NCBI RefSeq assembly: GCF_002072185.1
Contig: NZ_MVIW01000006.1
Span: 36,603 to 100,602, forward strand
Direction: 5' to 3'
Source: Actinomyces denticolens
GTDB lineage: Bacteria > Actinomycetota > Actinomycetes > Actinomycetales > Actinomycetaceae
Length of the DNA stretch: 64,000 nt
Shown one piece after another: positions 1-8,254 of this stretch. Position 1 is the first letter of the stretch. Each line of letters begins with the position of its first letter. The notes beneath the pieces were generated by a model. The model had not been told where the DNA came from, did not search any database, and worked only from the letters and a program-made list of their open reading frames with translations. Position numbers and translations under genes: made by a program.

Positions 1-86
1 TTCGCTCCGGCGAGCCCATCGGTCGTGTCGTACGCCTGCCATAGGATGGTGGTCGCAACTTTGAAGTCAGCGTGGGAGGGGGCCCA
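1..86 (+). promoter_or_regulatory. Upstream region of the ietAS-like operon
   Basis: This short stretch precedes the AAA ATPase gene. A possible -10 (TAGGAT, 42-47) is visible, but no convincing -35 could be paired with it. A strong purine-rich ribosome binding site (GGGAGGGGG, 74-82) lies just before the GTG at 87, which decides the start of the next gene. The left boundary of the accessory segment lies outside the window. Confidence 0.35.
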
Positions 87-1064
87 GTGGCCGGTCACGG
101 CTCGCACATCACGGCGTTGGTACGCTCCCACGCCGCTGGGGATGAACAAGCCTTCTACGCGGTCGCCCTCCAGGTAGCGGCTCGGGAGGCCCGCCAGGGG
201 CATCACCGCCTAGCTACTGACATCAAGAAGGCGGTCGAGTCGTCCCGTCGTGCTGCTTCGCCTGCTCCGCTGGCGGCTGTGACGACTCTGCCGCGTCCCC
301 AGGGTGAGGCTGCCGACCTCGTCGAGGTGAGCAGCCCTCGAGCGCATCTGCGTGACCTGGTCATCAACGCAGAGCTGGCCGGACAGGTCTCCCAGGTCAT
401 TCAGGAACAGCGACAACGAGCTGTTCTCCTCGAACACGGCTTCCTCCCCATGCACCGGCTGCTTCTTGAAGGGCCGCCCGGAACGGGGAAGACGATGACC
501 GCCTCGGTGATTGCCTCCGAACTGTCCCTGCCCATGTACACGGTCCGCCTCGACAGCCTTCTCAGCAAGTTCATGGGTGAGACGGCCTCAAAGCTAAGGG
601 TCATCTTCGATGAGATCGCCGTACGCCGCGCGGTCTATCTCTTCGACGAGTTCGACGCTCTTGGCGGGGACCGAGCCGGCAACGACGTCGGAGAGGCCCG
701 GCGTATCCTCAACTCCTTCCTCGTCTTCCTGGAGGGAGCCAGCGCAGAGTCCATCGTCATCGCCGCGACAAACCACCGCACCATCCTCGACCGCGCTCTC
801 TTCCGGCGCTTCGACGCCGTCCTCACCTACACCCTGCCCACGAGCAAGCAGGCGCAGTCGGTTATACGCAAGCGATTGGGCAGCCTGGTCAAGGGTGTCA
901 GTCTCAGTGGTCTCGGCCCGCTGACGGACGGGCTTAGTCACGCAGACCTGGTTAAGGCAGCCGAGTCCGCCGCGAAGTCGGCGCTCATGCGAGGTGGCAG
1001 TGGAGTGACCCGCAGCGATCTCGAGACAGCGCTCGCCACACGACGGTCGGCCAGTCTCACCTGA
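87..1064 (+). CDS. AAA+ ATPase, IetA-like defence ATPase
   Basis: Predicted 325-residue AAA+ ATPase. Walker A (GPPGTGKT) is at residues 129-136 and Walker B ends in DE at 187-188 (VYLFDEFDAL). A sensor-type NH and the arginines of FRRF follow. The first ~100 residues are a less conserved N-terminal domain. I chose GTG 87 over the in-frame GTG 72 because the GGGAGGGGG Shine-Dalgarno lies between them. It is followed after 8 bases by a subtilisin-like protease gene on the same strand. A single AAA ATPase next to a subtilase is the arrangement of IetAS (IetA ATPase, IetS protease), reported as an anti-phage system and earlier as an Agrobacterium plasmid-incompatibility locus. By analogy it may gate or unfold substrates for the protease. 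Base composition is less GC-rich than the core genes, which suggests horizontal gain. The AAA call is firm; the defence role is inferred from gene pairing. Confidence 0.75.
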   Translation: MAGHGSHITALVRSHAAGDEQAFYAVALQVAAREARQGHHRLATDIKKAVESSRRAASPAPLAAVTTLPRPQGEAADLVEVSSPRAHLRDLVINAELAGQVSQVIQEQRQRAVLLEHGFLPMHRLLLEGPPGTGKTMTASVIASELSLPMYTVRLDSLLSKFMGETASKLRVIFDEIAVRRAVYLFDEFDALGGDRAGNDVGEARRILNSFLVFLEGASAESIVIAATNHRTILDRALFRRFDAVLTYTLPTSKQAQSVIRKRLGSLVKGVSLSGLGPLTDGLSHADLVKAAESAAKSALMRGGSGVTRSDLETALATRRSASLT

Positions 1065-1072
1065 GGGCACCT

Positions 1073-3628
1073 ATGTCTATGGCGGCTAGCAACCTCGACC
1101 ACCTGCTCGTGGGAGACCGCGTCAGGTCGGAGAATTGGACGGCGCACGGCGGCGGAGCGCACGCGATTCGCGCGGTGGATCGTGCCGCCCACGGTCAGCG
1201 GATCCTTCACGACATCGAAGAGGTGTTCGCATCTGCGGAGAAGACTCGTGAGGAGAGTGGTCTCGAAGAGGTGCTTCGTGCTTCCGGCACGTACCTGACC
1301 CTTGAGGGGCATGCGGCCGAGTTCCCGCTTCAGCTTGACCGACTGACATCCTTGACAAGGCACCGCAAAAAGGCCAAGAAGCCTCAATGGATGTTGCTGT
1401 CCGTTCATGAGGCGACCGAGGAGACCCCAGAACGCGCCGTTATCTGGGTGGCTGACGAGTTCAGGTCCCAGTTCCTCAAATTGTTCAAGGAATATCTTGA
1501 CCCTGACAAAGATACTCTATCGAAGGAAGGTGAGACGAGGAGTCCGAAGAACAGTCCTCTGGTTGCCAATATTTCTCGTGTTCAAGGCCTCTTCCTCAAG
1601 GACTTGTGGACCTCTCGAGATTCGCCACCTGCAGGAAAGGTGTGGTGGGAGCTGTGGCTCGATGCGCGCAGGGAGCGTCCCGGGCTTCTGGAACGAGTTC
1701 TCCGCGCGTATAGGTTGGAGGCTCTTGACGAGCGCGTTCGCATCCGTGATTCGCTCGTCGTTCATGTTCGTGCGACTTGGAAGGAACTCGAACCCCTGAC
1801 GGCTACCGACCTTCCTCTGACGGAGGTGCGGGCTCCTTCCTTCGTAGATACGATTGAAGACCTCGATGGCGATGGCCAGATGGAGTATGTGCTTGATCTT
1901 GCAGCCAGAGTGAAGGCGGCGCGCTCAGATGCTCCCGCAGTGTGTCATCTCGACACCGGTGTGTTCCGAGGGCACAAGCTGCTCGATTCGTCCTTGGCGA
2001 GCGAAGATCAGCACACGGTGGTCGGCGACACCGGTAATGATGCTGACGGTCACGGCACGTCCATGGCGGGGTTGGCGCTGTACGGTGACCATCTCGATGA
2101 CCTCTTGCAGGGGCTCGAGGGTGTCGCGTTGCAGCATCGTCTGGAGTCGGTGCGCATAATGCTTGGACGAGGTTCTGAGGCCGCAGGGATGCCGCCACGG
2201 ACTTATGCCGGTACCACGATCGAGGCGGTATCCCTTCCGGAGATCGCCTCCCAGCGGCGGCGAACGTTCTGCATGCCGATCAGTGCCACCTCTGAGTCGG
2301 AACCAGGGCGACCGACCCTGTGGTCGATGGCGATCGACGCCCTCGCGGTCGGCACGGACATCGTCGTGAGGGAAAACTCGGTCAGCCTCCTCTCGGAGCC
2401 GGACCCCGAGGCCGCGCGGCTCATCATCGTCTCCGCCGCCAATGTCGATTGCTACGAGCAGGACCATCTGGCGAACTCTGATACTCAGCCGATCGAGGAT
2501 CCTGGACAGTCGTGGAACGCGCTGACCGTCGGAGCGTACACGGAGCTCGATTCTCTACCCTCGGATCCGACCTATCGTGGGCATCTTCCACTGGCTCCCG
2601 CTGGCGAGTTATCGCCCCATAGCCGGACATCCTTGCTCTTTGGAGACAGTCCCTGGCCGATCAAGCCTGAGATCTGCCTGGAGGGAGGGAATGTGCTATC
2701 TGATGGGCAGGAGGTGACCGAGTTTCGCCATCCGCTGCTTTCTTTGCGCTCCATCGGTCGTAGTAATGACGTCGCTTTGACGTCGGCCAACGCGACGAGT
2801 GCCGCAACCGCCCAGGCGGCACGGTTGGCCGCCCTCGCGATGGCTCGTTACCCGTCGTACTGGCCCGAGACGATCCGGGGTCTCCTCGTTCATGAGGCTC
2901 ACTGGACCCCTGTCATGCGAGATCATCTTGATGCCTGTGGCGATAAGAAGGGAGAACGTGCCCGGCTGCTCCGTCGATACGGATGGGGCGTCCCGACCGA
3001 AGAGTCGGTCCTCTCCTCGTCCCGAAGTGCCGTGACTATGGTGGTTCAAGACGAGATTGAGCCATATGCCGACGATTTTACGATGCCTCGGCTCCGCCTT
3101 CACTCTCTGCCGTGGCCGCGTGAGGTCCTTGAGGGGATTGGTGACAATGACGTTCGCCTGCGTCTGACGCTGTCGTACTTCATCGAGCCGTCGGGTACGC
3201 GTCGTGGGTGGAAGGGCAAGTACACCTACTCCTCTTATGGGCTTCGGTTCGATCTTCAGGGGCCGACCGAAGGAATCGATGACTTTCTTGCGCGAGTGAA
3301 CAGGGAGGTTAGGGATGAGGAAGGAGGTAGCCGGGGGAGCTCCAGTGATTCTGACAGATGGTTCCTCGGGAAGCAGGCTCGGAGTTTCGGGTCGCTGCAT
3401 CAGGACGAGTGGATCGGAACGGGCGCGGATCTTGCTGCCTGCAGCCATGTTGTCGTCTATCCGACCGGAGGCTGGTGGAAGAACAATCGGCGACGGGATC
3501 GATTGGGTATTCCTGTCCGCTATTCCCTTATCCTGTCCTTGGCTAGCAGCGAGCAGGATGTCGATCTGTACACACCGATCGCGGTTGACCTCGGCGTGCG
3601 TGTCGCGACGACTGTTGGAATTAGCTGA
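1073..3628 (+). CDS. S8 subtilisin-like serine protease, IetS-like
   Basis: 851-residue protein with a subtilase domain in the middle and large flanking regions. The catalytic triad can be placed: Asp294 (LDTG), His327 (DGHGTS) and Ser576 (NATSAAT, in place of the usual GTSxA). Residues 1-290 form an N-terminal region without a signal peptide, so the protease should act in the cytoplasm. About 275 residues follow the serine. Length and layout fit IetS-type proteases paired with an AAA ATPase. It starts 8 bases after the ATPase gene, and GAGG just before the ATG serves as ribosome binding site. ATG 1079 is an alternative start. The third codon position is far less GC-biased than in the genes after 4960. 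What it cleaves is unknown; a phage-triggered cytoplasmic protease is an inference. The subtilase assignment is secure. Confidence 0.8.
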   Translation: MSMAASNLDHLLVGDRVRSENWTAHGGGAHAIRAVDRAAHGQRILHDIEEVFASAEKTREESGLEEVLRASGTYLTLEGHAAEFPLQLDRLTSLTRHRKKAKKPQWMLLSVHEATEETPERAVIWVADEFRSQFLKLFKEYLDPDKDTLSKEGETRSPKNSPLVANISRVQGLFLKDLWTSRDSPPAGKVWWELWLDARRERPGLLERVLRAYRLEALDERVRIRDSLVVHVRATWKELEPLTATDLPLTEVRAPSFVDTIEDLDGDGQMEYVLDLAARVKAARSDAPAVCHLDTGVFRGHKLLDSSLASEDQHTVVGDTGNDADGHGTSMAGLALYGDHLDDLLQGLEGVALQHRLESVRIMLGRGSEAAGMPPRTYAGTTIEAVSLPEIASQRRRTFCMPISATSESEPGRPTLWSMAIDALAVGTDIVVRENSVSLLSEPDPEAARLIIVSAANVDCYEQDHLANSDTQPIEDPGQSWNALTVGAYTELDSLPSDPTYRGHLPLAPAGELSPHSRTSLLFGDSPWPIKPEICLEGGNVLSDGQEVTEFRHPLLSLRSIGRSNDVALTSANATSAATAQAARLAALAMARYPSYWPETIRGLLVHEAHWTPVMRDHLDACGDKKGERARLLRRYGWGVPTEESVLSSSRSAVTMVVQDEIEPYADDFTMPRLRLHSLPWPREVLEGIGDNDVRLRLTLSYFIEPSGTRRGWKGKYTYSSYGLRFDLQGPTEGIDDFLARVNREVRDEEGGSRGSSSDSDRWFLGKQARSFGSLHQDEWIGTGADLAACSHVVVYPTGGWWKNNRRRDRLGIPVRYSLILSLASSEQDVDLYTPIAVDLGVRVATTVGIS

Positions 3629-4065
3629 CAGGTGGTCGTCACGTTCGCCGGTCCACCGAGAATCATGTTCGGTCGCCTATATGACGGCCGACCGGACCTA
3701 CGAGTCGTCAACAGATGTTGCCGAAAAGGAATCCTGTCTTCATGCACCTAAGGTCCGAGGAGCGCGATGAGGATGACGGCGGCGCCGCCCTCGTCGCGGT
3801 AGGCAACACGATCCTGTTGCGATGATGACGACGGCAGAAAGGTGCTCGCCAGGGGGGTGGACCCTCAACCACAGGAGATGGTGCGTCTCCTCACTGCGCG
3901 AGGTGGACGACACTTGTGCCGACCGATATGGATCGCGAGCGCCTTGAGGAGGTCATCATCGCCGTGTATGTGGGGGTTGACCATTAAAGGGCGTGGAGGG
4001 CCGGAGGTCCGGATATATCGAGAAGTGGTCGCGGAGGGTAGGGAGAGCGATTGTGGTATTGTCGG
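3629..4065. other. Gene-free decayed region after the protease gene
   Basis: 437 bases without an intact gene. Composition is mixed and codon bias is poor in all frames. I see only fragments: a 19-codon open frame at 3928-3987, and on the minus strand around 3755-3810 a short peptide containing RVAYRDEGG that vaguely recalls the end of a RelE/YoeB-type toxin. Neither is strong. The stretch reads as debris from earlier insertions between the defence module and the core chromosome. Confidence 0.4.
3928..3987 (+). pseudogene. Possible transposase N-terminal remnant
   Basis: The 19-codon frame MDRERLEEVIIAVYVGVDH followed by a stop resembles, by eye, the opening of some actinobacterial IS transposases (an ...LLTALYV.VDD pattern). 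Nothing downstream continues the similarity, and I see no terminal inverted repeats. This is a weak call, recorded because the surroundings also contain broken genes. Confidence 0.15.
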
Positions 4066-4326
4066 CTACTTGAGTGCCGCCTTGGCGGTGGCGACGAATG
4101 TCGGTAACTGCTCCCGTTCCAGTTGGCCAAGAATGTTCGCATGGGTCCACCGGGGCCCTCTGCGTCCGGATCGTGCGCGAATGGTGTCAATGGCGTTGAA
4201 GATCCGGTCCTGATCGAGGCCCCACAGGTCCATGAGAAAGAGGAAGTTGCCCGGATACTGACTGAAAAGGTCGCGCGGAACGCTGGGCACGAGGACGCAC
4301 GTGTCCAGCAAAGCGGAGAAGGTCAC
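4066..4326 (-). pseudogene. PIN-domain toxin with internal deletion
   Basis: 86 codons from GTG 4326. The N-terminus (FSALLDTCVLVPSVPRDL) is the first strand and acidic residue of a PIN ribonuclease of the PIN_3 type. It passes directly into a C-terminal segment (FLFLMDLWGLDQDRIFNAID...) typical of the end of the same family. The roughly 100 residues between them, which carry the remaining catalytic acids, are missing. The result would be a protein too short to fold as a PIN nuclease. The start overlaps the end of the antitoxin remnant by four bases (GTGA), as in an intact toxin-antitoxin pair. I infer an in-frame deletion of a once functional toxin. Confidence 0.6.
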
Positions 4327-4502
4327 TGGCGCACCCCATGGCGGGCGTGGTCGAGTGCCTCTCGGACCGCTGCCGGGTCGTCGTCGTAGTCGCCGAAGTA
4401 CTGGGCGTCGGCCACCATGTCCGACAGAGCCTCCCCGGCCTGCCGGCGCGGGCGCTGGTGTGACGGAGGTGCTCGCCATCTCCCCCGGGGCCTGGTCCCG
4501 AT
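4323..4502 (-). pseudogene. Excisionase-type antitoxin, C-terminal remnant
   Basis: The minus-strand frame ending at 4323 reads RRQAGEALSDMVADAQYFGD and then an acidic helix ending in HARHGVRQ. This looks like the toxin-neutralising tail of the excisionase/HTH-type antitoxins that accompany PIN_3 toxins. A stop codon at 4503-4505 closes the frame, and no start or helix-turn-helix segment is left; only the internal ATG at 4418 could serve. The four-base overlap with the toxin start is preserved. The DNA-binding half has been lost. Confidence 0.45.
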
Positions 4503-4948
4503 TCATGTCCGACCAGGCCGGTACGGGTGGTGAAGCGCCCTGGGGCGTGCCTGCAACCTCCAACACTCTGCGGCAACCGGGTGACGACCAACCCGGTCAA
4601 GAAATCACGATCAACAGAACACGGCCTATTAGCCGGCGTGCGCAGCGTGGGCGCCCACGGGGCCATCAGCGGTGCGTTCCGCACTGAGCGGTGCCGTTTG
4701 CATCCACTGGTGCGTCCTGCCCGCACCAGTGGGTGCAAACAGCGCCACTCGGTGGGAGCAGCGCCATTTGAGGACGAGGCGGGCCCTCTCCTCGATTCAC
4801 GCGTCGAACTTGGGGGCGTTCCGCCGGGTGGTCTCGTCGCCCCCGCCCACCCCTGCCCTGCCGGCTCCGCCCAACCCCGCCCTGCCCCACCTCGCCCCGG
4901 GCCGCCGCGCCTGAGCAGGCCGAATGTGTCGCGCGCGGGCGAGGCGTT
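4503..4948. other. Intergenic region holding repeat copy A
   Basis: About 450 bases between the antitoxin remnant and the L,D-transpeptidase promoter. It contains the compound palindrome at 4668-4768, described separately. The rest shows no gene with actinobacterial codon bias. The last ~150 bases are a C-rich stretch before the promoter. Confidence 0.5.
4668..4768. repeat. Compound palindromic repeat, copy A (19-bp units)
   Basis: Two 19-bp units of the AGCGGTGC... type (4668-4686 and 4687-4705) and a 17-bp centre (ACTGGTGCGTCCTGCCC) are followed by units in inverted orientation (4723-4741, 4742-4760, then a partial unit). The arms pair into a stem of about 27 bp around 4687-4749, with a perfect inner ACTGGTGC/GCACCAGT. 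Copies B (14305) and C (30608) have the same build. It lies between a dead toxin-antitoxin pair and ldt. Confidence 0.75.
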
Positions 4949-4960
4949 TATCCTGGCGTG
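4949..4960 (+). promoter_or_regulatory. -10 element of a probably leaderless promoter
   Basis: TATCCT at 4949-4954 lies only six bases before ATG 4961. That spacing puts the transcription start at or next to the first codon. No Shine-Dalgarno precedes either the GTG at 4958 or the ATG at 4961, which supports a leaderless transcript. No clear -35 is visible. Confidence 0.45.
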
Positions 4961-6406
4961 ATGCGGCACGGCGCGGGGAACAGACGAAGGTCGGGGTGGT
5001 GGCAGATCGCCCCCTCCTGCGCGCTCGTGCTCAGCGGGGCCGCGATGGTCGGAGGCTACGCGCAGGCCCACGACGACGTCGCCCTGCCCGGCACCACCAT
5101 CGCGGGGCAGGACGTCACCGGCCTCGACCACAACCAGATCGTCGGCCTCGTCTCCCACCGCTTCAACGAGGCCCAGGTGACCATCCGCGTCGGCGACAGC
5201 ACCCGGACGGCCACCTTCGCCCAGGCCGGGGTCGTCCTCGACGCCGACGCCACCGCCAGGGCCGCCGTCGATGGCGCGGGCTCCTTCGGACCCACCCTGC
5301 GCTCGATCATCGGCCCCCGCGAGGTCATCCCCGCGGTCAGCCTCGACGAGGACGCCTTCACCGACTTCCTCGCCTCCACCCAGGCCCTCGCCGGCACCGC
5401 CCCCGTGTCCGCGCGGATCCGGCTCAGCGCCGACGGGAGCGCCTTCGAGGTCGTCCCCGACTCCTCCGGCACCGGCGTCGACGGCGCCGCCATCCGCGCC
5501 TCCCTGACCACCTCGGCCCGTTCACTGAGCGGCGGCGACATCACGGTGGCCGCGGCCCCGCAGGAGGCCCCGACCACCACCTCCCACGCCGAGACCGCCG
5601 TCACCGAGGCCAACGCGCTCATCGCCGGAGGCGTCATCCTCACCGGCGCCGGCTCCTCCTGGACGGCGACCACCGCCGAGAAGGCCTCCTGGGTCACCAC
5701 CACCGCCACCGATGAGGGGATGACCGCCCAGATCGACCCCGCCAAGGTCCGGGCATGGGTGGACACCCACGCCGCCGAGGTGGACAAGGCGCCGGTCGAC
5801 GAGATCACCAACGTCGACGCCGCCGGCAACGACCTCGGCCTGGCCCGCCCCGGTCGGCCCGGCACGCGCACCACCAACGCCCAGGAGATCGCCGACGGCA
5901 TCGTCTCCTCCCTGAGCGCCGGCACCGACTACTCCGGGTCCCTCGCCTCCGAGCCCGTCGCCCCCTCCACCCAGACCCGCACCGTCCCCTCGGGCCCCGA
6001 GCGCTTCGCCTACCAGGCCGCCGACGGCGAGAAATGGGTCGACGTCAACCTCACCGACGACACGATGACCGCCTACGTCGGCACCACCGTCGTCCACGGA
6101 CCCGTGAGCATCAACCACGGCGAGGAATCGGGCGAGTGGGCCACCAAGCTCGGCACTCACCACGTCTACCTCAAGAACGAGTCCCAGGACCTCGGCTGCA
6201 CCCCCGGCTTCCCCTACTGCCAGAAGGACGTCCCCTGGATCGCCTACTGGGACGGCAACTTCGCCATCCACGGCGCCCCCTGGGCCACCGATTTCGGCTA
6301 CGACTCCGGTCAGACCAGCCACGGCTGCGTCAACGCCCCCGTGGAGGAGGCCCACTGGTTCTACGACTTCGTCGAGATCGGCACCACCGTCGTCACCCAC
6401 GAATGA
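4961..6406 (+). CDS. L,D-transpeptidase (YkuD) with peptidoglycan-binding region, paralogue 1
   Basis: 481-residue cell-wall enzyme expected to make 3-3 cross-links or attach ligands to peptidoglycan. A basic N-terminus and one hydrophobic segment (about residues 14-35) anchor it outside the membrane. The middle has the repeated PG_binding_4-type architecture (GTTIAGQDVTGL...). The C-terminal YkuD domain carries HGAPW and the catalytic motif SHGCVN, with Cys456 as nucleophile. The start is ATG 4961, with an adjacent GTG at 4958; the close -10 favours leaderless expression. A paralogue with the same domain order lies at 56707-58188 on the other strand. It is a single gene, with trigger factor downstream under its own leader. 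Confidence 0.85.
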   Translation: MRHGAGNRRRSGWWQIAPSCALVLSGAAMVGGYAQAHDDVALPGTTIAGQDVTGLDHNQIVGLVSHRFNEAQVTIRVGDSTRTATFAQAGVVLDADATARAAVDGAGSFGPTLRSIIGPREVIPAVSLDEDAFTDFLASTQALAGTAPVSARIRLSADGSAFEVVPDSSGTGVDGAAIRASLTTSARSLSGGDITVAAAPQEAPTTTSHAETAVTEANALIAGGVILTGAGSSWTATTAEKASWVTTTATDEGMTAQIDPAKVRAWVDTHAAEVDKAPVDEITNVDAAGNDLGLARPGRPGTRTTNAQEIADGIVSSLSAGTDYSGSLASEPVAPSTQTRTVPSGPERFAYQAADGEKWVDVNLTDDTMTAYVGTTVVHGPVSINHGEESGEWATKLGTHHVYLKNESQDLGCTPGFPYCQKDVPWIAYWDGNFAIHGAPWATDFGYDSGQTSHGCVNAPVEEAHWFYDFVEIGTTVVTHE

Positions 6407-6628
6407 GCCCCGCCGCGGTCGGCGCACCCCGCCGCCGTCGAGACGGGCGGGCCCGCGCCGGGCGCCCGGGAGGTCCGCCCCCAGTTGTGCCCAGCGCCAT
6501 AGGCGGGGGCTCCCGGCTGTTTTCACCGCTCACCGGCGAGTGCCATAGGATGACCGGGATTGACGCCATCCATGGGCGTCCGCCGGACGACGGCGCACCT
6601 GCAACCCAGCATTCGGAGTAGATCCCCC

Positions 6629-8062
6629 GTGAAGAGCACTGTCGAGAACCTAGACCCCGCGCGCATCAAGCTGACCGTGGAGGTCCCCTACGAGGAGCTC
6701 AAGCCCAGCCTCGACGCCGCCTACAAGGAGATCGGCTCGCAGGTCCAGATCCCCGGCTTCCGCCGCGGCCACGTCCCCGCCCGCATCATCGACCAGCGCG
6801 TGGGCCGCGCCTCCGTCATCCAGGAGGCCGTCAACAACGAGCTGCCCGACCGCTACCGCGACGCCATGGCCGAGTCCGGCCGCGTGCCGCTGCTCCAGCC
6901 CGAGGTCGAGGTCACCGAGCTGCCCAACGTCACTGGCGAGAACGGCGGCCGGCTCACCTTCACCGCCGAGGTCACCGTGCGCCCCGAGTTCGATCTGCCC
7001 GAGCTCGACGGCGTCGAGCTGACCGTCGACGCCGTCGAGGTGGGCGAGGAGGACGTCGACTCCGAGCTCGACTCCCTGCGCGCCCGCTTCGGCTCGCTGA
7101 AGTCCGTGGGCCGCAAGGCCAAGACCGGCGACTTCGTCACCATCGACCTCAAGGCCGTCATCGACGGCGAGGAGGTCGACTCCGTCTCCGGCGTCTCCTA
7201 CGAGATCGGCAAGGGCAACATGCTCAAGGGCCTGGACACGGCCCTGCGCGGCCTCAAGGCCGAGGAGTCCGCCACCTTCACCACCGAGCTCGCCGGTGGC
7301 GAGCACGCCGGTGAGGAGGCCGAGGTCACTGTCACCGCCTCCGCCGTCAAGCAGCGCGAGCTGCCCGACGCGGACGACGAGTTCGCCCAGATGGCCTCCG
7401 AGTTCGACACCATCGCCGAGCTGCGCGAGGACCTCGCCAAGCAGGTCACCGACCGCAAGACCGCCGATCAGGCCGTCGCCGCCCGCGATGTCCTCCTCGA
7501 CCTGCTGCGCGACAAGATCGACTTCGAGGTCCCCCAGGCCGTCATCGACAACGAGATCACCCAGCACCTGGCGGCCGAGGGCAAGGAGGGCGACGAGGAG
7601 CACGCCGCCGAGATCCGCGACGACGTCACCAGCGGCGTGCGCGACCAGATCATCCTCGACGTCCTCGCCGAGACCCTCGACGTGCGCGTCGACCAGAACG
7701 AGCTCCTGGACTTCCTCTTCCAGACCGCCCAGCAGTACGGCATGGAGCCCGGCCAGTTCATGCAGGGCGCCCAGCAGGCCGGCCAGATCCCGGCCTTCGT
7801 CTCCGAGCTCGCCCGCAACAAGTCCCTCGCCCTGGCCCTGCGCCAGGTGACCGTCAAGGACTCGGCGGGCAAGGAGCTCGACCTCAGCGAGTTCATCGGC
7901 TCCGATGAGGCCGACGCCGCCGCCATCGTCGACGAGGTCGAGCGCATCGCCACCCCGGCCGACGCCGACGAGAAGAACGGCTCGGCCGGCTCCGGCTCCT
8001 CGCCGTCCAGCCCGTCATCGGCCTCCTCCGCCAGCGCCCCGAGCGCCGCCAGCGCCGAGTGA
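6629..8062 (+). CDS. tig: Trigger factor, ribosome-associated chaperone and peptidyl-prolyl isomerase
   Basis: 477-residue trigger factor. The N-terminal ribosome-docking domain contains GFRRGHVPARIID (the conserved FRxGxxP signature). An FKBP-type PPIase domain (KTGDFVTIDL, SYEIGKG) and a helical C-terminal domain follow. The tail (last ~60 residues) is acidic and then Ser/Ala/Pro-rich, common in actinobacterial trigger factors. GTG 6629 is the start because it gives the canonical N-terminus (KSTVENLDPARIKLTVEVP); GGAG lies 10 bases upstream. It protects nascent chains at the ribosome exit. In many bacteria it precedes clpP/clpX; here about 4.9 kb of other genes separates it from clpP1. Confidence 0.95.
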   Translation: MKSTVENLDPARIKLTVEVPYEELKPSLDAAYKEIGSQVQIPGFRRGHVPARIIDQRVGRASVIQEAVNNELPDRYRDAMAESGRVPLLQPEVEVTELPNVTGENGGRLTFTAEVTVRPEFDLPELDGVELTVDAVEVGEEDVDSELDSLRARFGSLKSVGRKAKTGDFVTIDLKAVIDGEEVDSVSGVSYEIGKGNMLKGLDTALRGLKAEESATFTTELAGGEHAGEEAEVTVTASAVKQRELPDADDEFAQMASEFDTIAELREDLAKQVTDRKTADQAVAARDVLLDLLRDKIDFEVPQAVIDNEITQHLAAEGKEGDEEHAAEIRDDVTSGVRDQIILDVLAETLDVRVDQNELLDFLFQTAQQYGMEPGQFMQGAQQAGQIPAFVSELARNKSLALALRQVTVKDSAGKELDLSEFIGSDEADAAAIVDEVERIATPADADEKNGSAGSGSSPSSPSSASSASAPSAASAE

Positions 8063-8085
8063 GCTGAGCGCGCCGCATCATCCCC

Positions 8086-8120
8086 GTGGGGCCCGGCACC
8101 GGCACGGTGCCGGGCCCCAC
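8086..8120 (+). terminator. Terminator hairpin after tig
   Basis: A perfect 15-bp stem (left arm 8086-8100, right arm 8106-8120) with a 5-base loop lies 24 bases after the tig stop. No clear U-tract follows, as is common in high-GC actinobacteria. Confidence 0.75.
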
Positions 8121-8254
8121 GTCTGCGCTCGGCGCCTCCAGCCCCACAGGACCGGTGCTGTTCCCCACGAGGGCGCCCGGGCCGTGCGCTGCGTCCCCGA
8201 GCATCCTGAGCTCCCGGCTCCCCTTGTCGCGCGGCACGAGCTCGGACTACCGTA

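Noticed and set aside
4668..4768. Repeat copies A-C as CRISPR arrays
   Set aside because: Units are contiguous 19-mers without unique spacers and turn inverted at the centre; no cas genes are in the window.
4187..5158. Long minus-strand frame covering the antitoxin remnant, repeat A and the start of ldt
   Set aside because: It reads repeat DNA and antisense ldt; low-complexity Arg/Gly/Pro translation typical of GC-rich shadow frames.
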